Shown here: one piece after another, positions 47,081 through 58,139 of the stretch
Layout: the number at the start of each line of letters is the position of its first letter
Numbering within the stretch: position 1 is the stretch's first letter
Assembly: GCA_026008535.1 (NCBI GenBank)
Contig: BRKX01000012.1
Location: 24,581,848-24,645,847 of the forward strand
Direction: 5' to 3'
DNA from: Perilla frutescens
Lineage: Eukaryota > Streptophyta > Magnoliopsida > Lamiales > Lamiaceae
Length of the DNA stretch: 64,000 nt
Notes under the pieces: generated by a model
Seen by the model: only the letters and a program-made list of their open reading frames with translations
Database searches by the model: none
Told to the model about the DNA's origin: nothing
Translations under genes and position numbers: made by a program

Positions 47081-47310
47081 TAAACAGACAAGTTTAGTAC
47101 TGCTAACTGGAACTCAAAACTGAAGCCAGAGAACCCTAGAGTTATTGCTCAAACCAGCAAATCTTGGAATAAATGCTTCAACGAAGATCCTGGAATTAAA
47201 TATCCAATGAAGATCGATTGGCAAAGTAACGGCTACTTCAACCAAAAGCTCCAGCGACCAATAAAGACCATTTGCCATTAATAAGCCAACAGAGCCACCG
47301 ATCAATGGAA

Positions 47311-47343
47311 TTCAACGGTCATAAAATCACTCCTCTATAAAAG
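47311..47343 (+). promoter_or_regulatory. LTR core promoter
   Basis: TTCAACGGTC (47311-47320) followed by TATAAAAG (47336-47343). Transcription would start roughly 30 bases on. It is comparable with the segment before module A. Confidence 0.65.
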
Positions 47344-48092
47344 ACGAGTGAATTAAAGTTTTAAACAGACTCTGCCTTCATAACTTTATCATATACATTC
47401 TTGAAATATTCAAGCAAGAGCTTTTCTTTCTCTTTCCCAATTAGCTCAAGTTCAGGATTTGATAAAAACTGCGAGAGTTCAACTGAGAAAAAGAATTCAC
47501 AGAGTCAAGATATTCAGCCAGCTGTTGACGATCCAGTCAGGGCAGCCTTCTCAGTTTCAGCTATACAACGGTCAACTACCCAGCTCAATTGAAGGAGCAC
47601 ATCAGTTGATACCACCTGTTCAAAACTAACCTCTTGAAGATCGAAAGAGATCTAAAACCTTGTAAAGACGACAATAGCACCTACCTTCCTAGCGAGCAGT
47701 TAGGGACTTCAAGTGTGAGCCATCGACCTGCTGAGGTAGCGAGCAGTTATCAGGTTCAGCCAACTGTCCTTCATTGTGTAATTTGTAAAGAAACTCAAGT
47801 TATATAGCGAAGTTGCCCTTCTACGGAAGGAAGAGAGGACGTAGAAGTTTGAGACTTCAAACCTCTATAAATCTTTTGTGTGCTGTATTGTTTTGACTAT
47901 TGCATATCTTTGAATTGCACACAATCTCACACAAGCTGCACCCAAACTGCCTTAACTGATCAATAAGTTTGTGCATAGATAAGTTTCTCTAGCGAGTCAA
48001 AGGGCCCTATTATTCCGCATTTAAAGTAAAAAGTTTTCAATCAGTTTATTCACCCCCCCTCTAAACTGATATCGACTCGCCCGGGACCAACA

Positions 48093-49930
48093 AGTGTGAA
48101 TAGTATTTTTCCGTAATAACATGATTTTTGAAAATTTGCAAAATCCTACTCGATGATTCGAGGATTGCCTTGTCAAGCCTATTTTATAGGAATCGAGCCA
48201 ATGAATCCGTCGATGTTCACAGAATTCCAATCTGAGGTTAAATGAACGCTCGAGAGTGTTATCTGTCATCCGAAAGAAATAGTAAATCTATTTTTGAAAA
48301 AATAATCTTTCTTCATTTTTCTTTAGACGACTTCTTCGTCATCCCAGGTTGGGTTGGTTCAATAGTACTCGAACCAACAAGTCTCTCTGTATTTTCGGAT
48401 TTTATATTGGAGGTCATTTGGACCTCGCCATTGAATAAAGCAATTTTTAATCGAGTTCGGAATTACTTTATCAGTATTTTATACCCGAAGTGGCTTACCC
48501 GGAAAGCCAAGATTTTTCCTATAAATAGATGCCTCCCCTATTCATTTGATTTGCTCATCTCTTTCTCTCTCGTTCGTGTTGACGAACGAGAAACCCGGGC
48601 CTGCACCGAGTAAATCGCGCATGTAGGCCCAGGTTAAGTATTGTTGTGGGGGGGCGGGGGTGCTGCGGACACCAGAAGGCTGCCGAAGAGCCGCCGTCGT
48701 GCCGCCTCTTCAGAAGTCTCTTTTCGGTTCATTTCTTACCTTTTTGAGCTAAAATTTTAATAAGTTGTGTATTTTAATTAGTGCTTCATTTCGTAGGTTG
48801 AGTCCATTGTCGTTCTTTCCGGCCAAATTGATGGAAAACATGAATAGTAATTAGACATCAATCAGCTTCGGTTTTTGCCCGTTTTTACCTATTTCAGGTA
48901 GTCAAATCGAAAAAATTTCTTTTCGAAAGTTGCTCCAAAAATTATTTCCTATAAGTCTGCCAAGCTTCATGATCTCATATCCAGTTTTGAATAATTTTAA
49001 TTATTTAATTAAAGTAGTTATTTTTGTATCGGGAGCATGTGATTTTAGAAAATTCTGAAAATTATATCTTTCGATTAAGATATAGGTGGGGTCGTGCCTG
49101 ATTATTTTTCATAATTTTCGGGCAAGTAAAAAGTGCAATCGAGGTCAGCTGAATAAAACGACAAGTTATGGAAAGAGGCCTCTGTCAAATCAGTTGATAC
49201 CATTGAATCAAGAATGGTGTTTTGGAATTTATTTTCTTCTGTATCGGAATTATTCGAGGTCTCTAGAGTCGCGCAATCTATTTTAGAAAAGAATAAAATT
49301 AAATAATATCTCCATTTATCGTAGATTAAATCCCGAAAATATAGTAGTTGTTCTGAATCGAAGATCGACCCTTGTACGACTTGCAGAGCCTGCTAGGAAT
49401 AATGAAGCTATTTTCGAGGTTATCATGTCGTCACGTGCTCATCATTGAGATGGGTGATTCTATACTTAATATATGGTTTGAGCCAGTGAGCTCTAGAAGC
49501 ATGATAGGGCAAAGAGAAATATCCAATAAAATATTTTATGCCCTGTCTGATTAGTCTCTATACAAAGAAAGGAAGTTATTATGTGACATGATTATGTTAA
49601 TTGTTGTTTGAGCTCTTGAGTTGATATTAGATGATATAATTTGATATGATGTGATATCATATAGCTGATTGATATGAGGTATAGACGATCATGATCATAA
49701 GTTAATTTTGGTATTGATATAATTGATGAGGAAAGTTATTTAGATGAATGATGTATTATAGATTGATTATAGTATTCCTCATAGACATTAAGGCTATAAT
49801 ATTGATTGAGGAATATGACCTAGATGTTTCATTCTAGGTTATGATCTATGCTAGTAGGATTAAACATTGAGGATTGAATGTTGAGAATTTAATGTTGAGG
49901 TTTTGATGTTGAGAATTGAATGATGCGATT
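48093..49930 (+). repeat. Probable gypsy (Tekay/Del-type) LTR debris
   Basis: Contains a promoter-like CCTATAAATAGATGCC at about 48517, followed by a CT-rich leader and a GC-rich stretch (48590-48700). A long 3' portion has GATATGATGTGATATCATAT-like repeats (49630-49700), features I associate with Tekay-type LTRs. No internal domain or partner LTR was found, so this is an impression from composition. Confidence 0.35.
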
Positions 49931-49993
49931 CAATTATTATTAACAAAAATTGAACATATGTAATGTTCAGTTGCATCTTTACATAAAAATTAA

Positions 49994-50145
49994 CTTCAAT
50001 CTTCTGCACAAAAACTTCACTTCAATCTTCTGCACAAAAACTTGTCTTCAATCTTCTGCACAAAAACTTGGCTTCAATCTTCTGCACAAAAACTTGTCTT
50101 CTGTCTTCTGCAAAAAAAGTTGTCTTCAACCTCATGCACATAATC
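49994..50145. repeat. 26-bp minisatellite downstream of mariner transposase
   Basis: Units of TTCAATCTTCTGCACAAAAA plus six bases start at 49995, 50021, 50047 and 50073, with two more diverged copies. It lies just 3' of the transposase stop on the minus strand. Confidence 0.9.
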
Positions 50146-50179
50146 ACTTCAACCTGCAAAAAATGGTTGTGTGTGATTG

Positions 50180-51601
50180 TTAATTCCCCTCTAGTCTGTC
50201 AACACTTAGGGAATTCTTCAATTCTTCTATATCAGTCCCTACTCCAGCTTCAATCAAGTGATCTATACTCTGTCTCACCAGTTCTGGTGGGACATCCAAG
50301 TTCAGAGGCAAGATTACTTGCCTACTAAGAGCATCTTTCCCCATGTGTGGGATCTTACAGGCATTGTGCCCTTTTACCTTCATGATCTCAAGCATAAAAC
50401 TCTGTAGAGTCAAGAAAATCTTGTTTAGTTTTGTTGGGCATAGATTTTCAAAAGAAGTAACCACTGCATTCACTAACTCATCAACATTATTTGTCTCCAT
50501 CTCAGTCTGCAGTGACTGAATACTCCTAAACCAGCCTAAATCATTCACATTTAGGTCTGGTGAGTTAGGTGGCTCTGTATCAGTGTGAATACAAAGTCAT
50601 CTGACTGTAATGCCTCTCTGAAATTTATGTCTGAATCCTTTATGTGTGGTTTGGCATTGTCTTGTTGTATGTAAATCACTTTGCTTGCTTCTGCAGGCCA
50701 TTTTAGCTTTATAGCTGGCAAAACCTGTTTCATTTAATGAAACAGAACCACTTTAGATCATTTATTACAATGATCATTTAATGAAACAGAAATACTGTTT
50801 CATTACCTGGTTGATCAGACAGTCTCTGATCACTTCTTGTGTAATTGACTTAATTGGTTTTGTCTCCAGTGTGCCTCTGCTTCTGTTTTTACTTGCTCTT
50901 TTTGCTGGGACCTTGTGAGTGAAAGGAAACACTCCAATCTTCCCATCAAATAACACACTACCATCTACTGCCAAGAGAGGCCTACTCACTGCACACATGA
51001 ACATTATTTTGGAGATGAACTTCTTGCTCTTGCAAGATCTGTGTGGTTCAGCCTCTTCTGGAGTCAAGTAGAATCTGTGTGTCTCTTTCTTCATGTAAAA
51101 CCACTTCTCATCTATGTGAACTGTGTTGTACATGCTCTTAAAGGTTAGCATATTTGCATTCCTGTCTAGTTCCAAGGCCTCAAGTGTAAATCTCAGCCTC
51201 AACAACTTATTAGAAGTTGTTAGGTCAGGCCTAATAGCTGAGGTGTGAGCTCTGATCAGCCCTTGCTTAATCCACCTCCCAACTGTGGATTTTTTGCAGT
51301 CTATACCCTTGGCTAATGTTCTTATACTGCTTCTTTTCTTAAGTGGCAGCCTGGATACTCTATCTAAATCAAGAGTAACTCTCTTCTTTCTTTGAAAAAT
51401 TGGTTTTGGTTGAATATGCATTGGCTCATTATTTTCTCTCTTTTTTTTTGCCTCAGCCCATAGTCGCCATATAGTGTGTCTACTAACCTGGAACTTGGCC
51501 GCAACTTCATTTATTTTGCCCCTCGCTAATTTTCCGTCGCAGCTGCAGTCAAGAAGATACTCCAAAGCTTGATTTTTTTCAGAATCAGTGAACTTCGGCA
51601 T
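50180..51601 (-). pseudogene. Mariner transposase (DD39D), one frameshift
   Basis: Cut-and-paste transposase. Exon 1 (51601-50807) encodes 265 residues: a helix-turn-helix (EVAAKFQVSRHTIWRLW, ~residues 32-50), a second DNA-binding region (STVGRWIKQGLIRAHTSAI), VHIDEKWFYMKK with the first catalytic Asp, and KSKKFISKIMFMCAVSRP. After the 82-bp intron the frame continues VLPAIKLKWP and YIQQDNAKPHI (second Asp). A frameshift near 50573 separates this from SPDLNVNDLGWF (third Asp, ~39 residues later) and the C-terminus ending at 50180. A TATAAATAC box lies ~60 bases upstream of the ATG (plus 51659-51667). Apart from the frameshift the gene looks young. Confidence 0.88.
50725..50806 (-). other. Palindromic 82-bp intron in the transposase gene
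   Basis: Boundaries CAG|GTAATG and AAACAG|GTT. Removing it restores INQ-VLPAIKLKWP; retaining it gives an early stop. Four copies of ATGAAACAG or its complement CTGTTTCAT make up most of it as two palindromes. Confidence 0.75.
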
Positions 51602-52144
51602 TGTGGGTTATTTTGTTTTTGAACTTTTGTTGTAGTGGAAATGGTAGTCTTTGAGCCTTGTATTTATAGGATTAGATTTGAATTATGGTGGGAATTTTTT
51701 TTGTGGTAAATTTTTGGCCAATGTACTTTGAAATTTTAAATTATTCATAATTTCAATACTCAAGTAATTGGCAGCTCAACATTATTGTTCCAATTTCTTT
51801 AATCAAGTCATTGGCAGCTGTATTAAGCTGCTTCAATTCGAAGTGTTCTATTTTTTTTTTTTTTGGCAAACAGTTAGTTTCAATTCTCAAAAAATTGATC
51901 GACAAAAATAACTCGTACAAATATTACTCGATAAAATGTAGAATCGAAAATGAGATAAAGAAAAAGGAAAATAGATAAGTGGAGTGGGTCCACATAACAA
52001 TAAAATACTCCACCTTTTCCACCCACTACCCATTAATTAAATGGACCCCACTTTTTTCCACCCACTACTTAACACATTAATCCATTCCTCCTTAATCTCC
52101 GTGCCCAAACCAAATGGGACTTTAGTAACGGGACGGAGGGAGTA

Positions 52145-54534
52145 CTCTCTTTTAAAAAAATTTGCAAATCTAACATTTGCTCAATTTTCAAGCTCGAAAA
52201 TCATATGTAATTGATTATACTTTAAAAAAAATTACTATAGAATTTTTTTACGTGACTGGAGAAATATTATTTATTGATTTAATTAATATAATTTTTACGC
52301 CATACTATAACTAAATATATAACTCGATTAATTTACAACTGGATAACATGTCTTTTTTTTTTAACTCACGCACACGACCTGTAGTATTGAGGAGAGATAA
52401 CATGTCTTTTCTTGTCTGTTCATTTATCCTTTTTTTTCCTTTTTTTTTTCGAATTGGGAGTCTTCTGAATGAAATTAAGAATAAATTGTTACATTTTATG
52501 TATGGCCTAATGCATATGTAGTATAAATAAAATAAAAAAATGAGCAAATTCTTTGAGGCTTTTTTTTTTTTGTAATTCGACCAATTTTGTTGGTTTGGTC
52601 ATAATTTAACCAATTGATAGCTAGGTTAGTCAAAATTAAATGACAGTGACATACAGTCATAGACCGTGGATTTATTTTTTCTCTCAATTAAGATCATCAA
52701 CCAAAACCTAAATTATAAACAAAAACGGTCACAGCCTGCGCCCGGAATTAAAACATTTTAGTGTGTTAATTTTCTTGTACATATGTGTATATATATTCAC
52801 TTATCTTTTCTTTTTTCCTAATTGGGAATCTTCTAATATATGATAACATGCCCCCAGGAAGTCTTACAACTATAATATGTAATGTCGTGTTGAAATATAA
52901 AAAAAAAAAAAAAAAAAAAACCATGGTGTTGAAATTATAGAGAAGATGTAAGCTAATTAAGGGGCCAATATTGCTATTGATATATGCTAGCTAACTCAGT
53001 AATTCAATGGAACCATGAAATTATTTATTTATAATAAAAATAATTAAGGCTGCATGACATTGTTTTAATACCGGTTCTTGATGAGAAATAAGTAGTGAAA
53101 TCTAGTCGTACTACCTCCTTTTCCGTTAGAGTTGGTCTTGTGTACACCAATTGCATATAAGTGTTTATATATCAAACGAAAAAAGTATCATTCCCGATGC
53201 TTAAAAATATCATTTCTCGAATAATGAACTGCAATTTTTTTTTTTCAAAGTAGATGGTATTTTTGTAATTATTACTAATTTTCCTATTGAAAAAAAGTAA
53301 TTTTCTTTTATCACGATTATTGAGTTTTGAATTGATCAGTCTAACTATATTTAAATGAACTCCAACATTATTAGAGTATTCGTGACGGAGCAATTCAATT
53401 ATCTTGCATGTATGTTAATGAATGCATGGTAATATAAGAAATTAAAACGATCGATCATATTGAAGCAACGTGCGTAAATGGTTGTTATTCTCACGTGAAG
53501 TCACGTGAATATACACATCCAATTTGGTGATCCAACCTTCCAAGTAGCTAGCTAGCTAGACTGCAATATAATATAATATAATATATTAATCTTGAAATTA
53601 AAGTTTCAAGTGGGCTTGATTAGCATGTAAAAGTTTAAGGATTGGGCGAGGTAGGAGTGAGAAAATCCTCATTCTCAATCCAAATACAAATCGCAATAAC
53701 CCAAAAACTCTTGTCGACGGCACACAGTTTCCTGCCTTCGCCACGCTTTTCTTGAACCTCCAAATTAAAAGATGTCAACATTCCTTAAACTACACCTACC
53801 TATACCTCTCATATCTGCATCGAGAATCGGACATAATTAATTAATTACTATATATCACAACGATCACAGCTACTTAATTGTTCTTTGTATTTCTTCATTT
53901 CTCAGTAAGTGTCATTTGAGAAAAATACACACATATCAATAAAATAATCAAATTACGTAATGCATACACCCTTATGTGAAAAACACTAATTGATTTAAAT
54001 ATGAATATTTGAATGTATTAAATGAGGACAAATGTGAAATTTTCACCTCAATTGTGTAGGATGACACTTATTCAAGAACCGGAAAGTATAATACTTTTCC
54101 TTTCCAACTGGGGACATCACTATCTGGAGATTAAAATAATATTCCCAATTGAAAGATTTCCAATGTCCACATTTACATTTATGATATATAAAACTTCCAA
54201 GTGGTTGGGTATGGCTTCCATTTATAGTATGTTTTTGTAATCTTTGAGATTTCAGGCATATTGAGGAGCTTCAAGAGGAAAGGTAAGTTACGGCTTAATT
54301 AGTAGTTTTGTCATTTATACTATAACTGTGAATTACTGATTATATATCTTGTTTTTCTAGGAAACATACACGTAACATATTTCTGAATCTTGCACTGTTT
54401 ATATATATATTCCAAATGTAGCATAAGGTATATTTATTTCGATTTTTGGTCCCGAAAATATAAGAATATTTAACCATGTATATATGATGTATCAGCAGGT
54501 GAACCTAGCTAAAGAGGGCTGACTAGGTGCATGC
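52145..54534. other. Intergenic, AT-rich; 5' region of the VAN3-binding-like gene
   Basis: No gene supported. 53110-53260 starts with CTACCTCCTTTTCCGTTAGA, another possible mariner/Stowaway remnant. 52900 holds an A tract of about 23 bases. A tiny exon-like segment (54257-54283), with TTTCAG before and GTAAGT after, may be a leader exon of the next gene. Confidence 0.4.
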
Positions 54535-54888
54535 ATGGAGCCATTACAGAAAGAGATAATAATTGAGAATGTTTCATTTACAGTGAGTTTTAAAGGACTG
54601 AGATTAATTAATTAATTAATTAATTAATGTACTATTCTATAATTTTTCAACATATGCATAATGCATTGCCATTTGCAAATTAAATCTAATTAATTATGAA
54701 AAAATATATGAACAGAACTCGGAGGTTGTTGGTGCCAAAGGAAAGAACGTATGTTGTTACCACCAAATGGATATGCGGAAGAGCCCCATTCCAGCTACGG
54801 AGTTCCACAGTAGATTTTGGAGCCCTTCTGCATCTGCAGATTTCATACAAATATTCACATCCAATAATGTCAGTCAGAACATTTCAAA

Positions 54889-54937
<49 letters not shown>

Positions 54938-54996
54938 TGCAATCACAATGAAGCGTGGGTAACAGTGAGGACCTAGAATGACTAATACATGCCAAG

Positions 54997-55041
<45 letters not shown>

Positions 55042-55075
55042 GCACAATATGTGAGATCGAGGTTCAACTAATCAG

Positions 55076-55114
<39 letters not shown>

Positions 55115-56231
55115 TTTTTATGAAAAAATCAATGGCTTGTCACATGGGTATCAGCTTAATTAGTAAATAAAATGGCTCACAAATTTTAATCCCAATCAGC
55201 ATTTAGACTGAATAATTGATCAGAGAGGTTGTGACAGTAGTACTGCTCAGATCTTGAGAAGCATAGAATTTAGCTAAAGCAAAAAAAATGCAATAACCAA
55301 AGCAGTGTTATAACTGATCACTAATTTATTGTTTCATTAATTCACAGAATCCCTTGCTTCCTAATGACACAAATGAACAAGTTGATGAAACTACTCCAAA
55401 AGCTTCAGTAAAGCAAGACAGCATACAGGTAATGAACGACACACATCCAAATCCGAGTTCATTAATTAATGCTTGCTTCAATCAATTCAAAATTATATAT
55501 ATATATGGATTTGCAGATGGAGTTGAAGCAACGAAACACATGGATGAGGGTCCAGTCCTTATTCAGGTCGAAGGAGAGGAGCAAGAAAGAGGAGAGACGA
55601 CTCCAGACAGCCCAACTACAGGCGGCCCTCTCACTGACACAGCTTGCTGCAGCCATAGCTGGGATAAGCACGAGCACGAGCACGAGCAAGAGCAAAGAAG
55701 AGGGATCCCCATTCAAGAATGGGATAGCAGCTGCAGGAACATCATCGAGCCTGCAGGACATGAGCAACGTAGTCTCTTCTGCAGCAGCACTAGTAACCAA
55801 TGTGTGTGCTGAAGCAGCAGAATCCCTAGGAGCCAACAGGGCTCAAGTCCGAGCAGCTGTTGACTCCGGGATGGCTATTCAGACCCCCATCGACATGATA
55901 GCTGTCACAGCTACAGCAGCAACATGTATATACAATTCAATTAATAGATCATCATCAAGCTAGCTAGAATTTTTTTAGTAGTTAATGTCTTAATGAATGA
56001 ATCTGCAGGTTTAAGAGGAGCTTCCCTACTAAAATCAAGAGCCACGGCAGTCCCCCTCTCTAGAGTTCAAGATATGCTGAAAATAAGTGCAGAGATATGC
56101 ACGATAATGCCCTCGGGGAGGAAAGAATGGAGGAGGGTCACTGTGTATCTAAAGCGCCACAATCTGGTGTTCTGCTTCAGAAAGAAGTACTTGGGAGGAG
56201 CCTTGACATCCTCAAAAGAGTGTACGTTAAA

Positions 56232-56273
<42 letters not shown>

Positions 56274-56510
56274 TTGCATGCATGAAAGATGCATGGATAT
56301 GATATGATACATTAATTTAATTAATTTCCTGCAGATGAGGTGAGCAACATCAGTGAGGAGAGAAGAGAAGAGCAGGGAAATTATTTGGTGTGTTTAAAGA
56401 CGAAGAACGGCATTATAAAGCTCTTATTCGAAGATGAAATGCAGTCCAGGATTTGGATATCAACCATTCTCAATCTCTTCCACATGCACTCCACACCCTC
56501 ACCTGCCTAA
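54535..56510 (+). CDS. VAN3-binding protein-like (DUF828 auxin canalisation + plant PH domain)
   Basis: Six exons, 54535-54582, 54716-54868, 55348-55428, 55517-55925, 56009-56221 and 56335-56510, have consistent phases and give 359 residues. Residues ~40-62 contain PATEFHSRFWSPSASADF, the family's PMEFLSRxWS-type motif. Residues ~100-145 form a basic helix RRLQTAQLQAALSLTQLAAAIAGI. ~165-225 is the helical DUF828 core (AALVTNVCAEAAESLGANRA). ~232-350 is a PH_2 domain (EWRRVTVYLKRHN, GGALTSSKEYEV, KLLFEDEMQSRIWIST). Relatives bind the VAN3/SFC ARF-GAP and phosphoinositides in the trans-Golgi vesicle pathway guiding PIN1 and vein patterning. Start inferred from phase and a GTGAGT donor; upstream coding exons cannot be excluded. 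Confidence 0.85.
54894..55110. repeat. Compound microsatellites in intron 2 of the VAN3-binding-like gene
   Basis: (TC)n at 54894-54935, (GT)n at 55000-55015, (GA)n at 55016-55042 and (TA)n at about 55076-55110. The TC and GA tracts are complementary and ~80 bases apart, so the intron RNA could fold. Confidence 0.9.
56236..56270. repeat. (AT)n microsatellite in intron 5
   Basis: AT tract of about 35 bases just after the donor site of the fifth intron. Confidence 0.85.
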
Positions 56511-56957
56511 CAATCTTCTTAATCTGCCTTTTTTTTCTACTTCTTTTATTTTTGTTTACTTTCATAACTCAACAAACAAATTAAATAAACAGAGATGGAT
56601 CACATGTATATATATATAATCAGCCAGTCATTCATTAACGTACAGAATATGCAATTTCTCATTTCAAGTTTTGGCATATATAATAGATAGGTTTGACTAC
56701 ACATTTTGATTGTTATAAAAATTATATGTGTATATATATATATATTATATATATAAGTGCGCGTCTTCAACTAACCTATTTTCCGATTTAGTACTGGAGG
56801 AATTGCCTCTACTTGCGAAATTAGCAAAAGATAGGATTAATTATTTCAGATTTTTAAACATGTGTATATGGATGCTAATATTGTGGCACATCTTAATGCA
56901 AATTGTCATGAAATGATGATGTGGAACAATGATTTTTAATTTCTCATTGATTGATTA
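56511..56957. other. 3' flank of the VAN3-binding-like gene
   Basis: Probable 3' UTR, then AT repeats (56730-56755). Ends with the TSD GATTA at 56953-56957. Confidence 0.5.
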
Positions 56958-57344
56958 TGTTCAAAGTGAATAAAATGCAGAGACTAGTTGGAGAATCAAA
57001 ACCAAATTTATTTCTAATTATCATCAGTTATCTCCACAACCGCTGCAGATAAGAGTATTTATACAACTACTTAAGCGTGCAGCTTAAGCTATGCAATCTA
57101 CGGCTATTACAAGATTTGTATAATCGAACGATACTCATGAAGTAGCAGTGGTCCTTGATCAGATAGCAGCATAGCATGACACGTGGACTTCAAGGGTGCT
57201 GAACTTCAATCTTCCCGTGCTCAACTTGACTGTGGATTGATCTCTCTAACTCTGCATAACCATGCACAAATATGCACGTGAGAAAAAGCATGCATGCATG
57301 TATTTAATCCAATGCTGGGTGGAAAACATTTCAATAGCTCTACA
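56958..57344 (-). repeat. 3' LTR of the rearranged copia element
   Basis: Plus-strand ends TGTTCAAAG and GCTCTACA. About a dozen differences from the partner by eye. Adjacent to the polypurine tract. Confidence 0.93.
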
Positions 57345-57361
57345 CTCCCCCCCCCCCCCCC
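57345..57361 (-). other. Polypurine tract
   Basis: CT followed by about fourteen C on the plus strand, that is a G run next to the 3' LTR on the coding strand. Confidence 0.8.
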
Positions 57362-57365
57362 AAAC

Positions 57366-57850
57366 TCAACCACGGTGAATATCACCTAGTGAGAGTTTGG
57401 ACAATAATAGCTGAAATTGTGGTCGAGCTAAGGATTTAGTGAAGATATCAGCCAATTGCATGTTGGACGAGATAAATGTAGGAATAATGAATCCCTTCTT
57501 GTATTGAAACCTAGCAAAGTGACAGTCAAGGTCGAGGTGTTTAGTTCTCTCATGGAACACCTGATTTTTAGTAATTTGTATAGCAGCACTATTGTCACAT
57601 AGCACAGTGATAGGAAATGAAATTGAGAGCTGAAAATCTTTCAACACATAAGAAAGTCATAACAACTCTTTAACCACATAACTCAAGCTTCTGTATTCTG
57701 CCTCAGTTGTGGAAAGAGATATTATGGATTGCTTTTTGCACTTCCAGGAGACTAAACAGTTACCTAGGAATATACAATAACCAGACAATGACTTTCTAGT
57801 ATCTAGGCAGAAACCCCAGTCTGCATCACAGTAGTCAAGAAATATGGAGT
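57366..57850 (-). pseudogene. Copia RNase H, minus strand
   Basis: From the 5' side: YCDADWGFCLDTRKS, LGNCLVSWKCKKQSIISLST, TEAEYRSLSYV, then a frame change and stop near 57652-57660, then ITVLCDNSAAIQITKNQVFH, TKHLDLDCHFARF and QLADIFTKSL. The catalytic D-E-D positions are recognisable. It is joined upstream directly to integrase sequence, with RT absent on this strand. Confidence 0.85.
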
Positions 57851-58095
57851 ATTGGATATGTTGGAGTCCTTGCAGGGGCCCCAGACATCCATATGAAGCA
57901 GTGCAAACAAACAGAGCTCCTCCTATTCAGAATGGGAAAATGATCCCTTTGCTGTTTAGCCTCAAAACATAAATTGCAATTCTGCAACTCTTCAAAATCT
58001 TTAGTCCTAAACCTCTTGTGATTGATATGCACACTCACAAAGTGCTTGTTGGGAGAGATGTTAAAGTTTTCCCTTCTCAGTTTCCTTTCACACAT
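57851..58095 (-). pseudogene. Copia GAG-pre-integrase/integrase fragment, minus strand
   Basis: MCERKLRRENFNI at the start, then ELQNCNLCFEAKQQRDHFP (zinc-domain Cys pair) and, in a shifted frame, LLHMDVWGP-like sequence, the first integrase Asp region. It then runs straight into RNase H, so most of the integrase and all of RT are deleted here. The missing part reappears inverted at 58140-59573. Confidence 0.75.
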
Positions 58096-58139
58096 GATAC
58101 TATTTCTCAGCTTCCTTTTGACAGTTTTTGAGATTCCTT

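Larger units (their letters stand above)
31627..48092 (+). mobile_element. SIRE/Maximus-like Ty1/copia element, ~16.5 kb, with three extra ORF modules
   Basis: Order: truncated 5' LTR (31627-32065), tRNA-Met primer site, gag, PR, IN, RT, RNase H, then ~8.5 kb containing three related extra modules (38699-45716), polypurine tract and full 3' LTR (46335-48092). IN before RT makes it copia. The initiator-Met primer site, AAAAAGGGGGAAAT tract, large gag with coiled coil and long 3' coding region fit the SIRE/Maximus lineage. All genes carry stops, so this copy is defective. The 5' end is lost, so no TSD can be scored. Confidence 0.9.
46335..48092 (+). repeat. 3' LTR, full length (1758 bp)
   Basis: Begins TGTTAGGAAAAACT and ends GGGACCAACA. 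It contains a 44-bp minisatellite (46838-47080) and a TATA promoter (47336-47343). Its last 440 bp match the truncated 5' LTR. Confidence 0.92.
50180..52142 (-). mobile_element. Plant mariner-like element, one end missing
   Basis: The minus-strand 5' end is at 52142, with terminal sequence CTCCCTCCGTCCCGTTACTA next to a TA dinucleotide (52143-52144), the classical mariner/Stowaway terminus and TA target. About 540 bp of leader precedes the transposase ATG at 51601. The opposite terminus (CTCCCTCCGT on the plus strand) was not found between 48.1 and 50.2 kb. Confidence 0.8.

Noticed and set aside
48242..48613. 123-codon ORF
   Set aside because: Lies in LTR-like promoter DNA and shows no domain.
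54022..54240. 72-codon ORF as first exon of the VAN3-binding-like gene
   Set aside because: No family similarity; the exon at 54535-54582 joins in phase with a GTGAGT donor and is a better start.
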